Below are positions 32,810 to 42,320 of a DNA stretch of 43,427 nucleotides, one piece after another. The notes below the pieces were generated by a model. The model saw only the letters and a program-made list of their open reading frames with translations, did not search any database and was not told the origin of the DNA. Origin of the DNA: CAMCXT01 sp046302715 (GTDB lineage: Bacteria; Bacteroidota; Bacteroidia; M30B66); assembly GCA_046302715.1 (NCBI GenBank), contig JBKCHQ010000139.1, positions 1 to 43,427 of the forward strand, given 5' to 3'. How positions within the stretch are numbered: position 1 is the stretch's first letter; each line of letters begins with the position of its first letter. The translations under genes and the position numbers were made by a program.

Positions 32810-33678
32810 ATCGCAACACTTTGCTTAGCGCTTATAAATGGCTGGTATATGGCAATTATTGGGTGGCTGCAGGGGCATCAGCGTTGTATGCTTCAAGCTG
32901 CATGTTGGCATCAAAACCGCTCAATTATTTCTGCCTTATTGCAATATTTTTCGCCACGGTTTCGGTATATACCTATCATAGGGTATTTCGTTTTGGTGCA
33001 AAGGCGGTGGAGCAGATTACGGAGCGCGTGGTTTGGATACATGATAATTTAATCATACTTCGCATTCAGACCATTATTACAGCATTAGCTGCCGTGGGAG
33101 CTGCTTATTTTTGTGTGGATCTGCGTTTGTTTTTGTTCTTGATTCCAGCTGTATTTCTGGCCGTCATTTATATTATTCCGATGTTTCCAATAACTGGCCG
33201 ATGGGTTAGCTTACGAAGTATACCCATGCTTAAAAGTATTTGTATTCTGCTGGTTTGGCTTGCAGTTACCGTTGTTCCGGTGTTTAGCCCCAATAGCCAT
33301 GTGTTTTATCAATCTCCCTCTTTTTTATTTCAAATAGGCCATAGAGCATTTTTTCTATTTGCATTAATAATCGTATTTGATATGCGCGATATTCGTTTCG
33401 ACCGGCTTGTTGGACTCAGCACCTTCGCCTCCAAATGGGGGTTTACGGGTACCAAGCGAGTAGCAAATGTTCTTTTGGTGCTATCCGCCCTAATTGCTTG
33501 GACGGCCTGGCAAATGGGATTTTGGGGTGGATCTCAAGCGGTAGCACTTGCCATATCGTCGGCTTCGTCGGCATTTATGTTGGCCCGACTCGACGAGCAT
33601 TCCAGCGATACATATTACAGTTTCTGGCTCGAGAGCTGTATGCTGGATCAGTTCTTTTGGCTGCAAATGTTGGGTTGA
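32806..33678 (+). CDS. UbiA-like membrane protein with degenerate first motif
   Basis: 290 residues with about eight or nine hydrophobic segments, the layout of UbiA-superfamily prenyltransferases. The second Asp-rich motif is present ('FDMRDIRFDRLVGLSTFASK'), but the first NxxxDxxxD motif is not: the matching loop reads 'VYTYHRVFRFGAKAVEQITE' with no Asp. This is a feature I associate with UbiA-like hypothetical proteins in Bacteroidota rather than with active quinone or heme prenyltransferases. It overlaps the preceding exported protein by four bases and converges with hemL, leaving two bases between stops. Function unassigned. Confidence 0.72.
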   Translation: MNRNTLLSAYKWLVYGNYWVAAGASALYASSCMLASKPLNYFCLIAIFFATVSVYTYHRVFRFGAKAVEQITERVVWIHDNLIILRIQTIITALAAVGAAYFCVDLRLFLFLIPAVFLAVIYIIPMFPITGRWVSLRSIPMLKSICILLVWLAVTVVPVFSPNSHVFYQSPSFLFQIGHRAFFLFALIIVFDMRDIRFDRLVGLSTFASKWGFTGTKRVANVLLVLSALIAWTAWQMGFWGGSQAVALAISSASSAFMLARLDEHSSDTYYSFWLESCMLDQFFWLQMLG

Positions 33679-33680
33679 CC

Positions 33681-34970
33681 TTACATTACGGCATCGAGCC
33701 CTCGGCAAATAACATCTGCGGCTTGGGCAAGATGGTCTTCGCTATGTGCTGCCGAAACAAATCCTACTTCGTAACCTGATGGGCCAAAATACACACCCTC
33801 GTTAAGCATAAACGCGTGCAGCTTTTTGAAATATTCCATTCCATTGGGGTCAATTTCTTCAGCCGCTCGAATATTGCTACGCGTAAATGCCAGCCAAAAG
33901 ATGGAGCCAATACGAAAAATGCGGAACGGGTAGTTTTTGCTGCGTGCATAATTTTCGATGCTGTCGGTAAATCGCTGCGTTTTTGCATCGAGCTGTTCGT
34001 AAAATCCCGGCTTGAGGCATTCGGCCAATGCGGCAACCCCGGCCGACATAGCAACAGGGTTTCCCGAAAGGGTTCCCGCTTGGTACACGTCGCCATCGGG
34101 CGATACTCGGCTCATTATTTCAGAAGAAGCACCGTAGGCTCCAACCGGAAATCCGCCACCAATTATTTTACCGTAAGTAATGATATCGGGTTTAATATCA
34201 TACAGGCCTGCTGCCCCCTCAAATCCCACACGGAAGCCCGAAATTACTTCGTCGAAAATAAGCAGCGCACCGTGTTTTTGAGCTTTACATTGTAAGCAAA
34301 ACAAAAACTCTTTGCTTACCTGCAGTAAGCCATTATTAGCGGGAATGGGTTCAATAATAATGGCAGCAATTTCATTTGGGAACTGTTTAAAGGCTTCTTC
34401 AACTAAATCAATACGGTTTAGAGGAACTACAACGGTGTCGTTTACCAAACCTTTGGGGACGCCGGCAGAGGAGGAATTTCCGAAGGTAACCAGTCCCGAA
34501 CCAGCTTTTACCAAAAGGCTGTCAACATGGCCGTGATAACAGCCTTCGAATTTTAGTATTTTGTCACGACCTGTGTAGCCGCGAGCAAGACGTACAGCCG
34601 ACATTACCGCTTCGGTGCCTGAGCTAACAAAGCGCAGTTTCTCAATAAAACGGTTGTTTTTAAGAATAAGTTCGGCCAGTTCGTTTTCGAGGGCGGTAGG
34701 TGCACCAAACGAAGTTCCGTTTTGGATGGTTTCCCAAACCTTCTCGCGCACAATACTGCTGTTGTGCCCCAAAATCATGGGCCCCCATGAAAGGCAAAAA
34801 TCGATGAAGGTGTTACCATCCTCGTCGGTGAGCATGCATCCATCGCCTTTTTTTATAAATAGAGGTGTGCCGCCTACCGATCTGAAGGCTCTAACCGGCG
34901 AGTTTACCCCACCGGGAAAATACGTTTTTGCCCGTGTAAAAAGCTCCTCCGAACGTTTTCTTGAAATCAT
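33681..34970 (-). CDS. hemL: glutamate-1-semialdehyde 2,1-aminomutase HemL
   Basis: 429 residues from the ATG at 34970; a TTG three codons earlier is less likely. 'SEELFTRAKTYFPGGVNSPV' and 'FRSVGGTPLFIKKGDG' open it, 'SSGTEAVMSAVRLARGYTGR' and 'DEVISGFRVGFEGA' follow, and the PLP Lys lies in 'ITYGKIIGGGFPVGAYGA'. These match HemL closely. It converts glutamate-1-semialdehyde to 5-aminolevulinate in the C5 pathway for tetrapyrroles. It lies after sod on the same strand with a terminator between, so it is probably transcribed separately. Confidence 0.97.
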   Translation of the reverse strand: MISRKRSEELFTRAKTYFPGGVNSPVRAFRSVGGTPLFIKKGDGCMLTDEDGNTFIDFCLSWGPMILGHNSSIVREKVWETIQNGTSFGAPTALENELAELILKNNRFIEKLRFVSSGTEAVMSAVRLARGYTGRDKILKFEGCYHGHVDSLLVKAGSGLVTFGNSSSAGVPKGLVNDTVVVPLNRIDLVEEAFKQFPNEIAAIIIEPIPANNGLLQVSKEFLFCLQCKAQKHGALLIFDEVISGFRVGFEGAAGLYDIKPDIITYGKIIGGGFPVGAYGASSEIMSRVSPDGDVYQAGTLSGNPVAMSAGVAALAECLKPGFYEQLDAKTQRFTDSIENYARSKNYPFRIFRIGSIFWLAFTRSNIRAAEEIDPNGMEYFKKLHAFMLNEGVYFGPSGYEVGFVSAAHSEDHLAQAADVICRGLDAVM

Positions 34971-35018
34971 GTGTACCAATAAAAAGCGTGCAAAGATGCA
35001 GCGCCCTGATTAAAATAA

Positions 35019-35045
35019 AAAATCCGCAGGATAGCTGCGGATTTT
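35019..35045 (-). terminator. terminator after the superoxide dismutase gene
   Basis: Perfect 11-base stem AAAATCCGCAG / CTGCGGATTTT, a five-base loop, and a T-rich tail on the minus strand, eight bases past the stop at 35053. Confidence 0.88.
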
Positions 35046-35052
35046 AGTTCGT

Positions 35053-35655
35053 TTATCCTTTCCGAAAGCGTTCATTCACTACGTTCCAATTTACCACGTT
35101 CCACCAAGCCGTAATGTAATCGGCTCGGCGATTCTGATAGTGCAGATAGTAGGCATGTTCCCAAACATCGAGACCAAGAAGTGGAAAGCCTTTAACATCG
35201 GCCATATCCATAAGCGGATTGTCCTGATTAGGGGTTGAGGTTATCATTAGCTTACCATCATGTTTGATGAGCCAGGCCCAGCCAGAGCCGAATCGAGTCA
35301 TGCCGGCTTTTGCAAAATCTTCCTTGAATTTATCGAATGACCCGAATGCCGTATTAATGGCATCGGCAAGTTCACCCGAAGGCTGACCACCGGAGTTTGG
35401 CCCCATAATTTCCCAAAAGAGATTATGGTTGTAATGTCCGCCGCCGTTGTTGCGCACGGCCATTGGCAGTTTAGACATTTCGGCCATCAGTGCGTCTAGT
35501 GATTTGCCCTCAGATGCCGTTCCTGTAAGTGCAGCATTGAGGTTGCTAACATAAGCCTGATGGTGTTTGGTGTGATGGATTTCCATGGTACGCGCATCCA
35601 CATGTGGCTCAAGAGCCGTGTATGCGTAGGAGAGAGAAGGGAGTTCGAAAGGCAT
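35053..35655 (-). CDS. Fe/Mn superoxide dismutase (Mn-type motifs)
   Basis: 200 residues. Metal ligands are His in 'MEIHHTKHHQAYV', His in 'GGGHYNHNLFWEIM', Asp and His in 'LGLDVWEHAYYLHYQ'. 'NNGGGHYNHNLFW' with a Gly ahead of the His, and 'PNQDNPLM' with Gln after Asn, are the pattern of Mn-type or cambialistic enzymes rather than E. coli-like FeSOD. No signal peptide, so cytoplasmic. It removes superoxide. It stands alone between hemL and the RND efflux genes. Confidence 0.96.
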   Translation of the reverse strand: MPFELPSLSYAYTALEPHVDARTMEIHHTKHHQAYVSNLNAALTGTASEGKSLDALMAEMSKLPMAVRNNGGGHYNHNLFWEIMGPNSGGQPSGELADAINTAFGSFDKFKEDFAKAGMTRFGSGWAWLIKHDGKLMITSTPNQDNPLMDMADVKGFPLLGLDVWEHAYYLHYQNRRADYITAWWNVVNWNVVNERFRKG

Positions 35656-35790
35656 AGTATAATTAGTATTAAAGCAACAAAATAACAGATTTAATTGCGA
35701 AAAGTTGCAAGGATAATCAGATAATAATTCCTTCGTAATAAAATAAAAGGATCAAATCTAATTGAGCGATTCCACTGTAATACGTGGACA

Positions 35791-38700
35791 TCATGGAGCG
35801 CTGTTTTCTGCGTTAGGGGTTCTTCCAAACCGTTTCTTCGCATTAAGGTAAAGTATATACATGGCCGGTACAACTACCAAAGTAAGGAAGGTAGCGACGA
35901 TTAATCCATAAATCATCGTCCAAGCTAACGGTCCCCAAAAAGCAACGTTGTCGCCGCCAAGGAAGAAATGGGGCTCCAGTCTAGCCAATAACCCTTCAAA
36001 ATCGAGATTTACCCCGATAGCCAATGGTATCAATCCCAGAATAGCCGCTGATGCCGTTAATATAACCGGAGTTATACGTGTAGAGCCGCCAATGGCAATA
36101 GATTCTTCTACCGACATGCCGCGTGAGCGCAGCTCGTCAATAAACTCAATCAACAGAATACCATTTCGAATAACAATTCCGGCAAGCGAAAATATACCTA
36201 CCCCGGTCATAACAATGGAAAAAACCTGGCCGGTAAAAGCATAGCCTAAGAATACCCCGATTAGTGAGAATACTACGGTAGAGAATATAATGAATGGCTT
36301 TACAAGCGAGTTAAATTGGGTAACCAGAATTAAAAACATTAAAGCAAGTGCTCCCAGAAAAGCCATTCCTAAAAAGTCTGACGTTTCTTTTTGCTGCTCC
36401 TGTTCACCAGTCATCCGAATGTCGTAGCCTTCAGGCACGTCAACTTCTCCAATAACTCGGTTGATTTCAGCAACAACTTCATTAGCGGTAAACCCGCTCA
36501 ATACATTCGAGGACAAGGTAACCACCCTACGCTGATTTTTACGGTTTATCGAGCTAAAGGCATTATCATATTTTACCGTTGCCACCGATGATATGGGCAC
36601 CTGCTTGAACATGCCTGTGCTCAAATCAAAAAATGCAATCTCCATATTGAGCAGATCATCCACCTTATCGCGGTAAGAGGGGGCAAGACGCAGGTTAATC
36701 TCAGCATCATCATCCACATCTCTGAATTTTGAAATCTCTTTTCCAAAAAGCGCGGTTCTGATTTCGAGTGCAATTTGAGCTTTGCTCATACCAATGGCAT
36801 TGGCACGATCAGAGTCAATATTTACAATAATTTCAGGTTTATTACGCTGCAGGTCTGATTGCAAATCTTCGATACCCTTAATGTTATCTTTTAAAATACC
36901 GGCCCTCACTTTTTCTTCGAGCTTTACTAGCTGGTCGAAATCGTCGCCCGAAATTTCGATGGTAATGGGCTTCCCGGTAGGAGGCCCATTAGATTCCTTG
37001 TCAACAGTGATGCGTGCACCGGGAATATTGCGGGTGGCTTCACGTATTTTCTCCAAACATAGGCGGGTGGAAAAGTCCTCGCGTTCGGCAAAATCTACAA
37101 ATGCCACAGTTACCTTACCTTTATGAGGTGTTGGAACCCTATCGGGATTTTGTGGATCGCCGGCCCCAATACCTACGTTAGAAATTACCGATTCAACATT
37201 CGGATTGTTTTTGCCAATCACGCGATACACTTTTTCTTCCACCACCTTGGTCACCGAATCGGTTACTTCGGCGTCGGTACCAATGGGCATTTGAATGTAT
37301 ACGTACGCAAAATTAGGCTCGCCGTTGGGGAAGAATTCAACCTTTGGACTCGAGGCTCCAAAAATGAATATTGAAACGAAAAAAAGCACAATTACTCCCA
37401 CTACAACGGCAATAGGCCGCTTGCCCTGAAGAATGAAGACGATGAGTTTTCGGTAGCGTTCAATAACCGAAGGCCAAATTCTGTTTTGAAATGCTTGAGC
37501 TGCAGGGGTTAAGAAATAATGGTTAACTGGAGTTAGCACCAGAAGGAGTAAAAACATATTGCCCAAGGCCGCCGAACCGGCCACATGCATAATCAAGCCC
37601 AAAACGCCAAAAATGATAAGCGGTTTGCGCATAGATTTAGGCGATGCTTTACCCACGTGATCTTTTTTCATGAAGCTCACCGCAAATACAGTGTTCATGA
37701 TAAAAGCAACAAAAAGCGAGGCAAAAAGAGTGATGATAAGCGTAATAGGGAGATATTTCATAAAATCACCCACAATTCCCGGCCAGAAAAGCAAAGGGAA
37801 GAAGGGTGCAATGGTAGTGAGCGTTCCGGCCAATACTGGGATGAACACCTCGCCAGCGGCGGCTTTTGCCGATGTAACAATGTCGAAATCGTATTGATGA
37901 TAAATGCGGTGCGTATTTTCAATAACTACAATAGCATCGTCAACGATAATGCCCAATGCCAAGAGGAACGAAAAAAGCACAATAACATTCATGGTAAAGC
38001 CCAACGAAGGCATAAACAACATGGCTACCAATACCGATAACGGCACTGCCAAGGCCACGAAAAAGGCGCTTTGAAGTCCCATAAAAAACATAAGAATTAT
38101 CACCACTAAAACGAAGCCGATGATAACGGTATTTACCAAATCGTTGAGCTGGGTTTTGGTTTCCATAGAAGTATCGCCCGTTAGCACGACTTCTAAACCT
38201 TCCGGAAATTTTGTGCGTTCGTATTCACCAATAACTTCTTTGATTTGATCGGCGGCCGAAATAAGGTTTTCTCCGGAACGTTTAATTACGTTCATGGTAA
38301 TTACCGGTTTGCCCTCTAGTCGAGCAAAATCCTGCTTTTCCTTGTAGGCGTCTTTTACTTCGGCAATGTCTTTTAGGTAGGCCAAATTGCCCCGTGTAGA
38401 ACGCACTAAGAGCCTTGAAATTTCGTCAACTTTTTGAAATTCGCCGGTAACCCTTAAGGTGCGTCGAAGTTCGTCTATGCGTATCTCGCCGCCTGAAATA
38501 TTCACGTTTTGCCGGGCCAAGGTATTTTCGATATCAGAGAAGGTGATGCCTAAGGCCTGCATTCGATATAAATCAACGTTGATTTGTACTTCGCGCTCTA
38601 AAGCGCCAATTAGATCGACACGTGTAATTTCGGGCAGGGTTTCGATTTTATCTTTCAAATCTTCGGCATACCGTTTTAACTGGTCAAGGGTGTAGTCTCC

Positions 38701-39159
38701 CGAAACGTTGATGTTCATTATAGGGAATTCCGAAAAATTCACCTCCTGTACGTTGGGGTCGTTTTTTAAATCGCTCGGTAGTCGACTTTTGGCTTTATCC
38801 ACCGCATTTGAAACTTTTTGTTTACAGATGTCGACGTCAATACCGGTGTTAAACTCCACCACAACGAGCGAAAAGTCTTGAATAGAATTGCTCGTTACTT
38901 TTTTAATGCCCGAAATGGATTTGATTTCTTTTTCGAGCGGCTTTGTTACCAGATTTTCAATGTCTTCAGGACTTGCTCCCGGGTATATAGTAGAGGCAAA
39001 GATGGTGGGTACTACAATGTCTGGAAACTGTTCCTTAGGAATATTTTGGAAAATGATAATCCCTGCAAGGGTAATCAGTACGGTGAATATATAAACGGCC
39101 GTTCGGTTGGCAATGGCCCAGTTGGTTGGTTTAAAATACTTTATGTGTTCTTTTTTCAT
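35791..39159 (-). CDS. RND efflux permease (HAE1/AcrB-like family)
   Basis: 1122 residues, twelve expected membrane helices in two halves with large periplasmic loops. The first helix and porter domain are in 'TAVYIFTVLITLAGIIIFQN' and 'FPDIVVPTIFASTIYPGAS'; helix 4 has the proton-relay acids in 'GIIVDDAIVVIENTHRIYHQ'; the second half repeats the plan ('GIVIRNGILLIEFIDELRSR'). It is the inner-membrane pump of a tripartite efflux system, using proton motive force to export drugs, bile-like compounds or metabolites. Last gene of a four-gene operon with TetR regulator, TolC-like channel and adaptor. Substrate is not evident. Confidence 0.93.
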   Translation of the reverse strand: MKKEHIKYFKPTNWAIANRTAVYIFTVLITLAGIIIFQNIPKEQFPDIVVPTIFASTIYPGASPEDIENLVTKPLEKEIKSISGIKKVTSNSIQDFSLVVVEFNTGIDVDICKQKVSNAVDKAKSRLPSDLKNDPNVQEVNFSEFPIMNINVSGDYTLDQLKRYAEDLKDKIETLPEITRVDLIGALEREVQINVDLYRMQALGITFSDIENTLARQNVNISGGEIRIDELRRTLRVTGEFQKVDEISRLLVRSTRGNLAYLKDIAEVKDAYKEKQDFARLEGKPVITMNVIKRSGENLISAADQIKEVIGEYERTKFPEGLEVVLTGDTSMETKTQLNDLVNTVIIGFVLVVIILMFFMGLQSAFFVALAVPLSVLVAMLFMPSLGFTMNVIVLFSFLLALGIIVDDAIVVIENTHRIYHQYDFDIVTSAKAAAGEVFIPVLAGTLTTIAPFFPLLFWPGIVGDFMKYLPITLIITLFASLFVAFIMNTVFAVSFMKKDHVGKASPKSMRKPLIIFGVLGLIMHVAGSAALGNMFLLLLVLTPVNHYFLTPAAQAFQNRIWPSVIERYRKLIVFILQGKRPIAVVVGVIVLFFVSIFIFGASSPKVEFFPNGEPNFAYVYIQMPIGTDAEVTDSVTKVVEEKVYRVIGKNNPNVESVISNVGIGAGDPQNPDRVPTPHKGKVTVAFVDFAEREDFSTRLCLEKIREATRNIPGARITVDKESNGPPTGKPITIEISGDDFDQLVKLEEKVRAGILKDNIKGIEDLQSDLQRNKPEIIVNIDSDRANAIGMSKAQIALEIRTALFGKEISKFRDVDDDAEINLRLAPSYRDKVDDLLNMEIAFFDLSTGMFKQVPISSVATVKYDNAFSSINRKNQRRVVTLSSNVLSGFTANEVVAEINRVIGEVDVPEGYDIRMTGEQEQQKETSDFLGMAFLGALALMFLILVTQFNSLVKPFIIFSTVVFSLIGVFLGYAFTGQVFSIVMTGVGIFSLAGIVIRNGILLIEFIDELRSRGMSVEESIAIGGSTRITPVILTASAAILGLIPLAIGVNLDFEGLLARLEPHFFLGGDNVAFWGPLAWTMIYGLIVATFLTLVVVPAMYILYLNAKKRFGRTPNAENSAP

Positions 39160-39177
39160 GGGGCGCTATGCAGGGAA

Positions 39178-40305
39178 TTACAAAGTCAAAGGTTGTCCGT
39201 CGGTTACTTCCTGATAACCGCTTTCGATGTAGCTTTCGCTGCCGGTGAGGCCCTGCTGAATGACGATATAATCGCCATAAGAAACTCCTGTTTTAACAAT
39301 TTTCTTTCGTGCCACCATCTTGTTTTTAGGCCCTTCGGCAATCATCACATAAAGCTGACCTGCTGCATCTTTTTGAACATAATTAGATTTAATCACCACC
39401 GCTTGGGGAATTACTTCATCGCAAATACTAAGTGTGGTCATCATGTTGGCCCTCAGCTGATTTGGAGTGTTTCCAAGATTGGCTTTTACGCTAAATGTAC
39501 GGGTAAGTGGATCAACTACTTTACCTACAAAAGTTATTTTTGACTGAATGGTTTCATTAAGATCGTTTACTTTGATTTCTACAGGGTTGCCCATTTTAAC
39601 ACGGCCAATATAAGAATCGGCCACCTTGGCGCTTACGTGCATATTTTTCTCGTTTACTACTCTAAAAACTCCAAACATATTTGGGGCGGCAAATTCACCG
39701 GCTTTAACGTTCACTTTATCCACCACACCGGCAATAGGCGACTTTATTCGGGTCATGTCCAATTGGGCCTGCAAGGCATCCATACTTTTAACCAGTGATT
39801 CGTATTGGGTTTTGGCCTGTAAGTATTGAATCTCACTGCCTATTTTTTGCTCCCAAAGCCGACTTTGTTTCTCGTAGGCTGTTTTAGCAAAATCGAGGTT
39901 GGTTTGCAATTGTGCGATGCCTTCCTTTATGGCGCGATTGTCGGTTTCTGCAAGCACTTTGCCTGCGCCAACAGTTTCGCCCTCGGTTACATAAACACGA
40001 ATAACTAAACCCGGCATTCCGGGCTGAACCGTAACGTTTTCTTCCGAATCTACCGTGCCCTGAATGTCTATATAATGAGAGAAATCTTGTAGGCTGAGTT
40101 GTTTAACGGTTACCAACTGCGCTTTGCGTTGCGACTTTGAAGTGTCGAGCAAGGCAATTTCTTTTTCGAGTTTAGTGATTTTCACTTTGAGACCCTCGAA
40201 AGTTGCTTTGTATTCGGCGAGTTCAGCTTTTTTCTTTTCCAGGTCCGAACCTCCTCCACAGGCTGAGAGAAAGAGTATGGAAAGCAATAGTGCGATGTTT
40301 TTCAT
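39178..40305 (-). CDS. RND efflux periplasmic adaptor lipoprotein
   Basis: 375 residues. A lipobox (LSAC in 'LLLSILFLSACGGGS') makes it a lipoprotein. A coiled-coil region near the N-terminus ('KKKAELAEYKATFEGLKVKI') precedes the hairpin, lipoyl and beta-barrel domains of the membrane-fusion family ('VQPGMPGLVIRVYVTEGETV', 'TRIKSPIAGVVDKVNVKAGE' and 'GKVVDPLTRTFSVKANL'). It joins the RND pump to the TolC-like channel. It lies 18 bases upstream of the pump gene and follows the channel gene with a 25-base gap. Confidence 0.93.
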   Translation of the reverse strand: MKNIALLLSILFLSACGGGSDLEKKKAELAEYKATFEGLKVKITKLEKEIALLDTSKSQRKAQLVTVKQLSLQDFSHYIDIQGTVDSEENVTVQPGMPGLVIRVYVTEGETVGAGKVLAETDNRAIKEGIAQLQTNLDFAKTAYEKQSRLWEQKIGSEIQYLQAKTQYESLVKSMDALQAQLDMTRIKSPIAGVVDKVNVKAGEFAAPNMFGVFRVVNEKNMHVSAKVADSYIGRVKMGNPVEIKVNDLNETIQSKITFVGKVVDPLTRTFSVKANLGNTPNQLRANMMTTLSICDEVIPQAVVIKSNYVQKDAAGQLYVMIAEGPKNKMVARKKIVKTGVSYGDYIVIQQGLTGSESYIESGYQEVTDGQPLTL

Positions 40306-40330
40306 AACGTTTATGAAGCGTGTTGTGGGT

Positions 40331-41671
40331 TTAGAATTTATTGAGGTTTTTATCGAGACTTACACGATTATCCATGAGTTGTCGTACGGATTCGATGTAC
40401 ACTCCTTGTGCGCTGAGAAATTCATTTTCGGCTTGCAGAAGTTCCACCGATGAGCCTACGCCTTCCTTAAATTTAATGCGGGCTTTGTCGCGAATACGTT
40501 GTGCCAACTGAAGGCTTTCCTTGCTTTGCTGGAACGCATTTAAGGATGCTTTGTAAGCAATGAAGGATTGCGACGACTGCAGAGCAATGCCTTGTTCAGC
40601 TTGTTTTTGAGAGGTTTCGAGTTTTTTGAAGTTTAATTCGGCCTGCTGCAATCGGGACCGTTGGCTCAACCCCTTAAAAACGGGTACACTCAGGTTTAGT
40701 CCAATGATGGTTCCGCCCGGCACTTTGAAAAGAGGATCAAAGAGTTTATCGCCTTCGTTGGTAATTCGACTTTCGCGCCAGGTATAATAGGTGCTAAATG
40801 TGGGTAAAAACGCAGCTTTTTGTCTTTTTATCTCAAATTTTTGAAGCGACATGGCCTGTCGTAGCATCACGTTATCAATGTTGGCATCGGGTTGAAAAGT
40901 AGGTACTTGGTCAACCCCGGTTACAGCCTGAGCAATTTGATCTTCAATCTTTTCAATCAGTTTGATGGGCGCATTGACATCGTATCCCATCGAAAATTTT
41001 AAATATTGTTCGGCAATGAGGGTTTGTTGTTCTAATGTGCTGAGGGCCGTACTGAGATTTTTGCGTAAAAGTTTTAGACGGTCGAGGTCTAATTCTTCGA
41101 TAAACCCTTCCGTATAATAGGCCTCTGTTTCTTTTATAGATTGATCAAGGTTCTTCAGATTTTCTTGTATTAACCGTTTGTTTTCATTTAACACCAACAC
41201 CGTCTGATAGGCGCGTGTAATGCTCTCCTTAATTTCGATCTCCGTCTTGCGCAATCCACTTTTAGAAAGCTCTAAAAAGACCTTATTGGCTTGTACCGCA
41301 ACCAGATATTCGCCACTAAATGCCAGCCATGAGGCGGTAAATCCATATGACATGTTGTGTTTTACCCCAAATGGAATGCGCAAGTAAGTTCCCTGGGGCG
41401 CTTGAGGATTAAAAGCGTTTGCCTCAATAACACTAACGGGTACTTGAAGAAAGTTTTGATATCCAGCTTCGGCGTTTATCTGCGGAATTCCGATGCCTCT
41501 TATTTCGGCAGCCCGTTTTTGAGCCAGCTCAATATCGGTAGCGGCATTTTGTACCGAGTATCCGTTCTTTATGCCGTAGGCAATAGCCTGAGCTAGATCG
41601 AACGAATCTTGTGCTTTTAGGGGTGTAATAACCACCAATGCAACAATAAAGAGGCAGTTTTTCAGCATCAT
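40331..41671 (-). CDS. TolC-family outer-membrane efflux channel
   Basis: 446 residues with a signal peptide ('LFIVALVVITPLKAQ'). The two-fold repeated coiled-coil organisation is visible: 'FDLAQAIAYGIKNGYSVQNA' and 'IELAQKRAAEIRGIGIPQIN' in the first half, and 'LQLAQRIRDKARIKFKEGVG' with 'SSVELLQAENEFLSAQGVYI' in the second half. It forms the trimeric outer-membrane duct of the RND system. Its start overlaps the regulator stop by four bases, so it is co-translated with the tetR gene and upstream of the adaptor. Confidence 0.92.
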   Translation of the reverse strand: MMLKNCLFIVALVVITPLKAQDSFDLAQAIAYGIKNGYSVQNAATDIELAQKRAAEIRGIGIPQINAEAGYQNFLQVPVSVIEANAFNPQAPQGTYLRIPFGVKHNMSYGFTASWLAFSGEYLVAVQANKVFLELSKSGLRKTEIEIKESITRAYQTVLVLNENKRLIQENLKNLDQSIKETEAYYTEGFIEELDLDRLKLLRKNLSTALSTLEQQTLIAEQYLKFSMGYDVNAPIKLIEKIEDQIAQAVTGVDQVPTFQPDANIDNVMLRQAMSLQKFEIKRQKAAFLPTFSTYYTWRESRITNEGDKLFDPLFKVPGGTIIGLNLSVPVFKGLSQRSRLQQAELNFKKLETSQKQAEQGIALQSSQSFIAYKASLNAFQQSKESLQLAQRIRDKARIKFKEGVGSSVELLQAENEFLSAQGVYIESVRQLMDNRVSLDKNLNKF

Positions 41672-42282
41672 GCGTGTTGGGTATTATAAATGTCTTTTAA
41701 ATAGGACAAACCTTTGTCAGTAGCAATGCCCCGTATGTGATATAGCATCGCCTCGCTGTAGATTTCGGCCGTATTGAGGTTAAGGCCTTCAAAAAGGGAA
41801 GCATCCATAACTACTTCCATCCTTGAAGAATAGATGCGTGCAATTACCGCGGCATGGAGGTCAGTTCTGAAAACACCTTCTTTCTGGCCTTTCAAAATAT
41901 TTTGTTCAATGCTGCCCACTACAAATTCGTTTCGGTATTGCATCATCTTATTCCAGGCTTCGGGGTAGTATTTGCGCAGATCATAAATGATGGAGCTGTG
42001 CATATTTTTTATCTTACCCGATACCATGTTCTGTATCTGTAGCAATTCATCCAAGGCCGGGCGGCCACTATTTTGTATGGTGCGGATGGCTTTCTCGTCC
42101 TCACAAATATCATGATTGAGGACCTGTAGTATAAGGTCGTTTTTATCCCTTACAAATTGATAAAGCGTTTTTTTGGAAATGCCCAATTCGCGGCATACGT
42201 CGTCCATGGTAACACTCTTTATCCCACAACGCATAAAGAGTGCTGCAGCCTTTCTCAGAATCGTTTCCTGTTTTTCGCTCAC
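41668..42282 (-). CDS. TetR-family transcriptional regulator of the efflux operon
   Basis: 204 residues with a helix-turn-helix in the N-terminal 50 ('RKAAALFMRCGIKSVTMDDV', 'CRELGISKKTLYQFVRDKND'), and a ligand-binding C-terminal domain. The start is GTG at 42280-42282, because no ATG is nearby in frame. It is the first gene of the operon with the TolC-like channel (ATGA overlap at 41668-41671), adaptor and pump, and it likely represses its own operon through the inverted repeat at 42312-42339. The C-terminal domain resembles Bacteroidota RND-associated regulators. The ligand is unknown. Confidence 0.92.
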   Translation of the reverse strand: MSEKQETILRKAAALFMRCGIKSVTMDDVCRELGISKKTLYQFVRDKNDLILQVLNHDICEDEKAIRTIQNSGRPALDELLQIQNMVSGKIKNMHSSIIYDLRKYYPEAWNKMMQYRNEFVVGSIEQNILKGQKEGVFRTDLHAAVIARIYSSRMEVVMDASLFEGLNLNTAEIYSEAMLYHIRGIATDKGLSYLKDIYNTQHA

Positions 42283-42287
42283 GGCCG

Positions 42288-42320
42288 CAAAGGTATAAAG
42301 TACTTTCTATAGGAAACAAA
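42288..42320 (-). promoter_or_regulatory. candidate promoter for the tetR-efflux operon
   Basis: Minus strand TACCTTTG (plus 42288-42295) with TTTG at 42317-42320, a 21-base gap. The box ends five bases before the GTG start, implying a leaderless or nearly leaderless transcript. An inverted repeat overlaps the TTTG element. Confidence 0.5.

Noticed and set aside
33816..34295. 159-residue plus-strand frame
   Set aside because: Antisense to hemL; no domain or start signal.
35656..35790. Possible RNA or promoter in the gap between sod and the RND pump gene
   Set aside because: A single TAnnTTTG-like match lacks a -33 element, and no convincing hairpin or ORF was seen.
38818..39543. 241-residue plus-strand frame
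   Set aside because: It lies antisense to the N-terminal part of the RND pump and into the adaptor, with no recognisable domain; the minus-strand proteins are clear family members.
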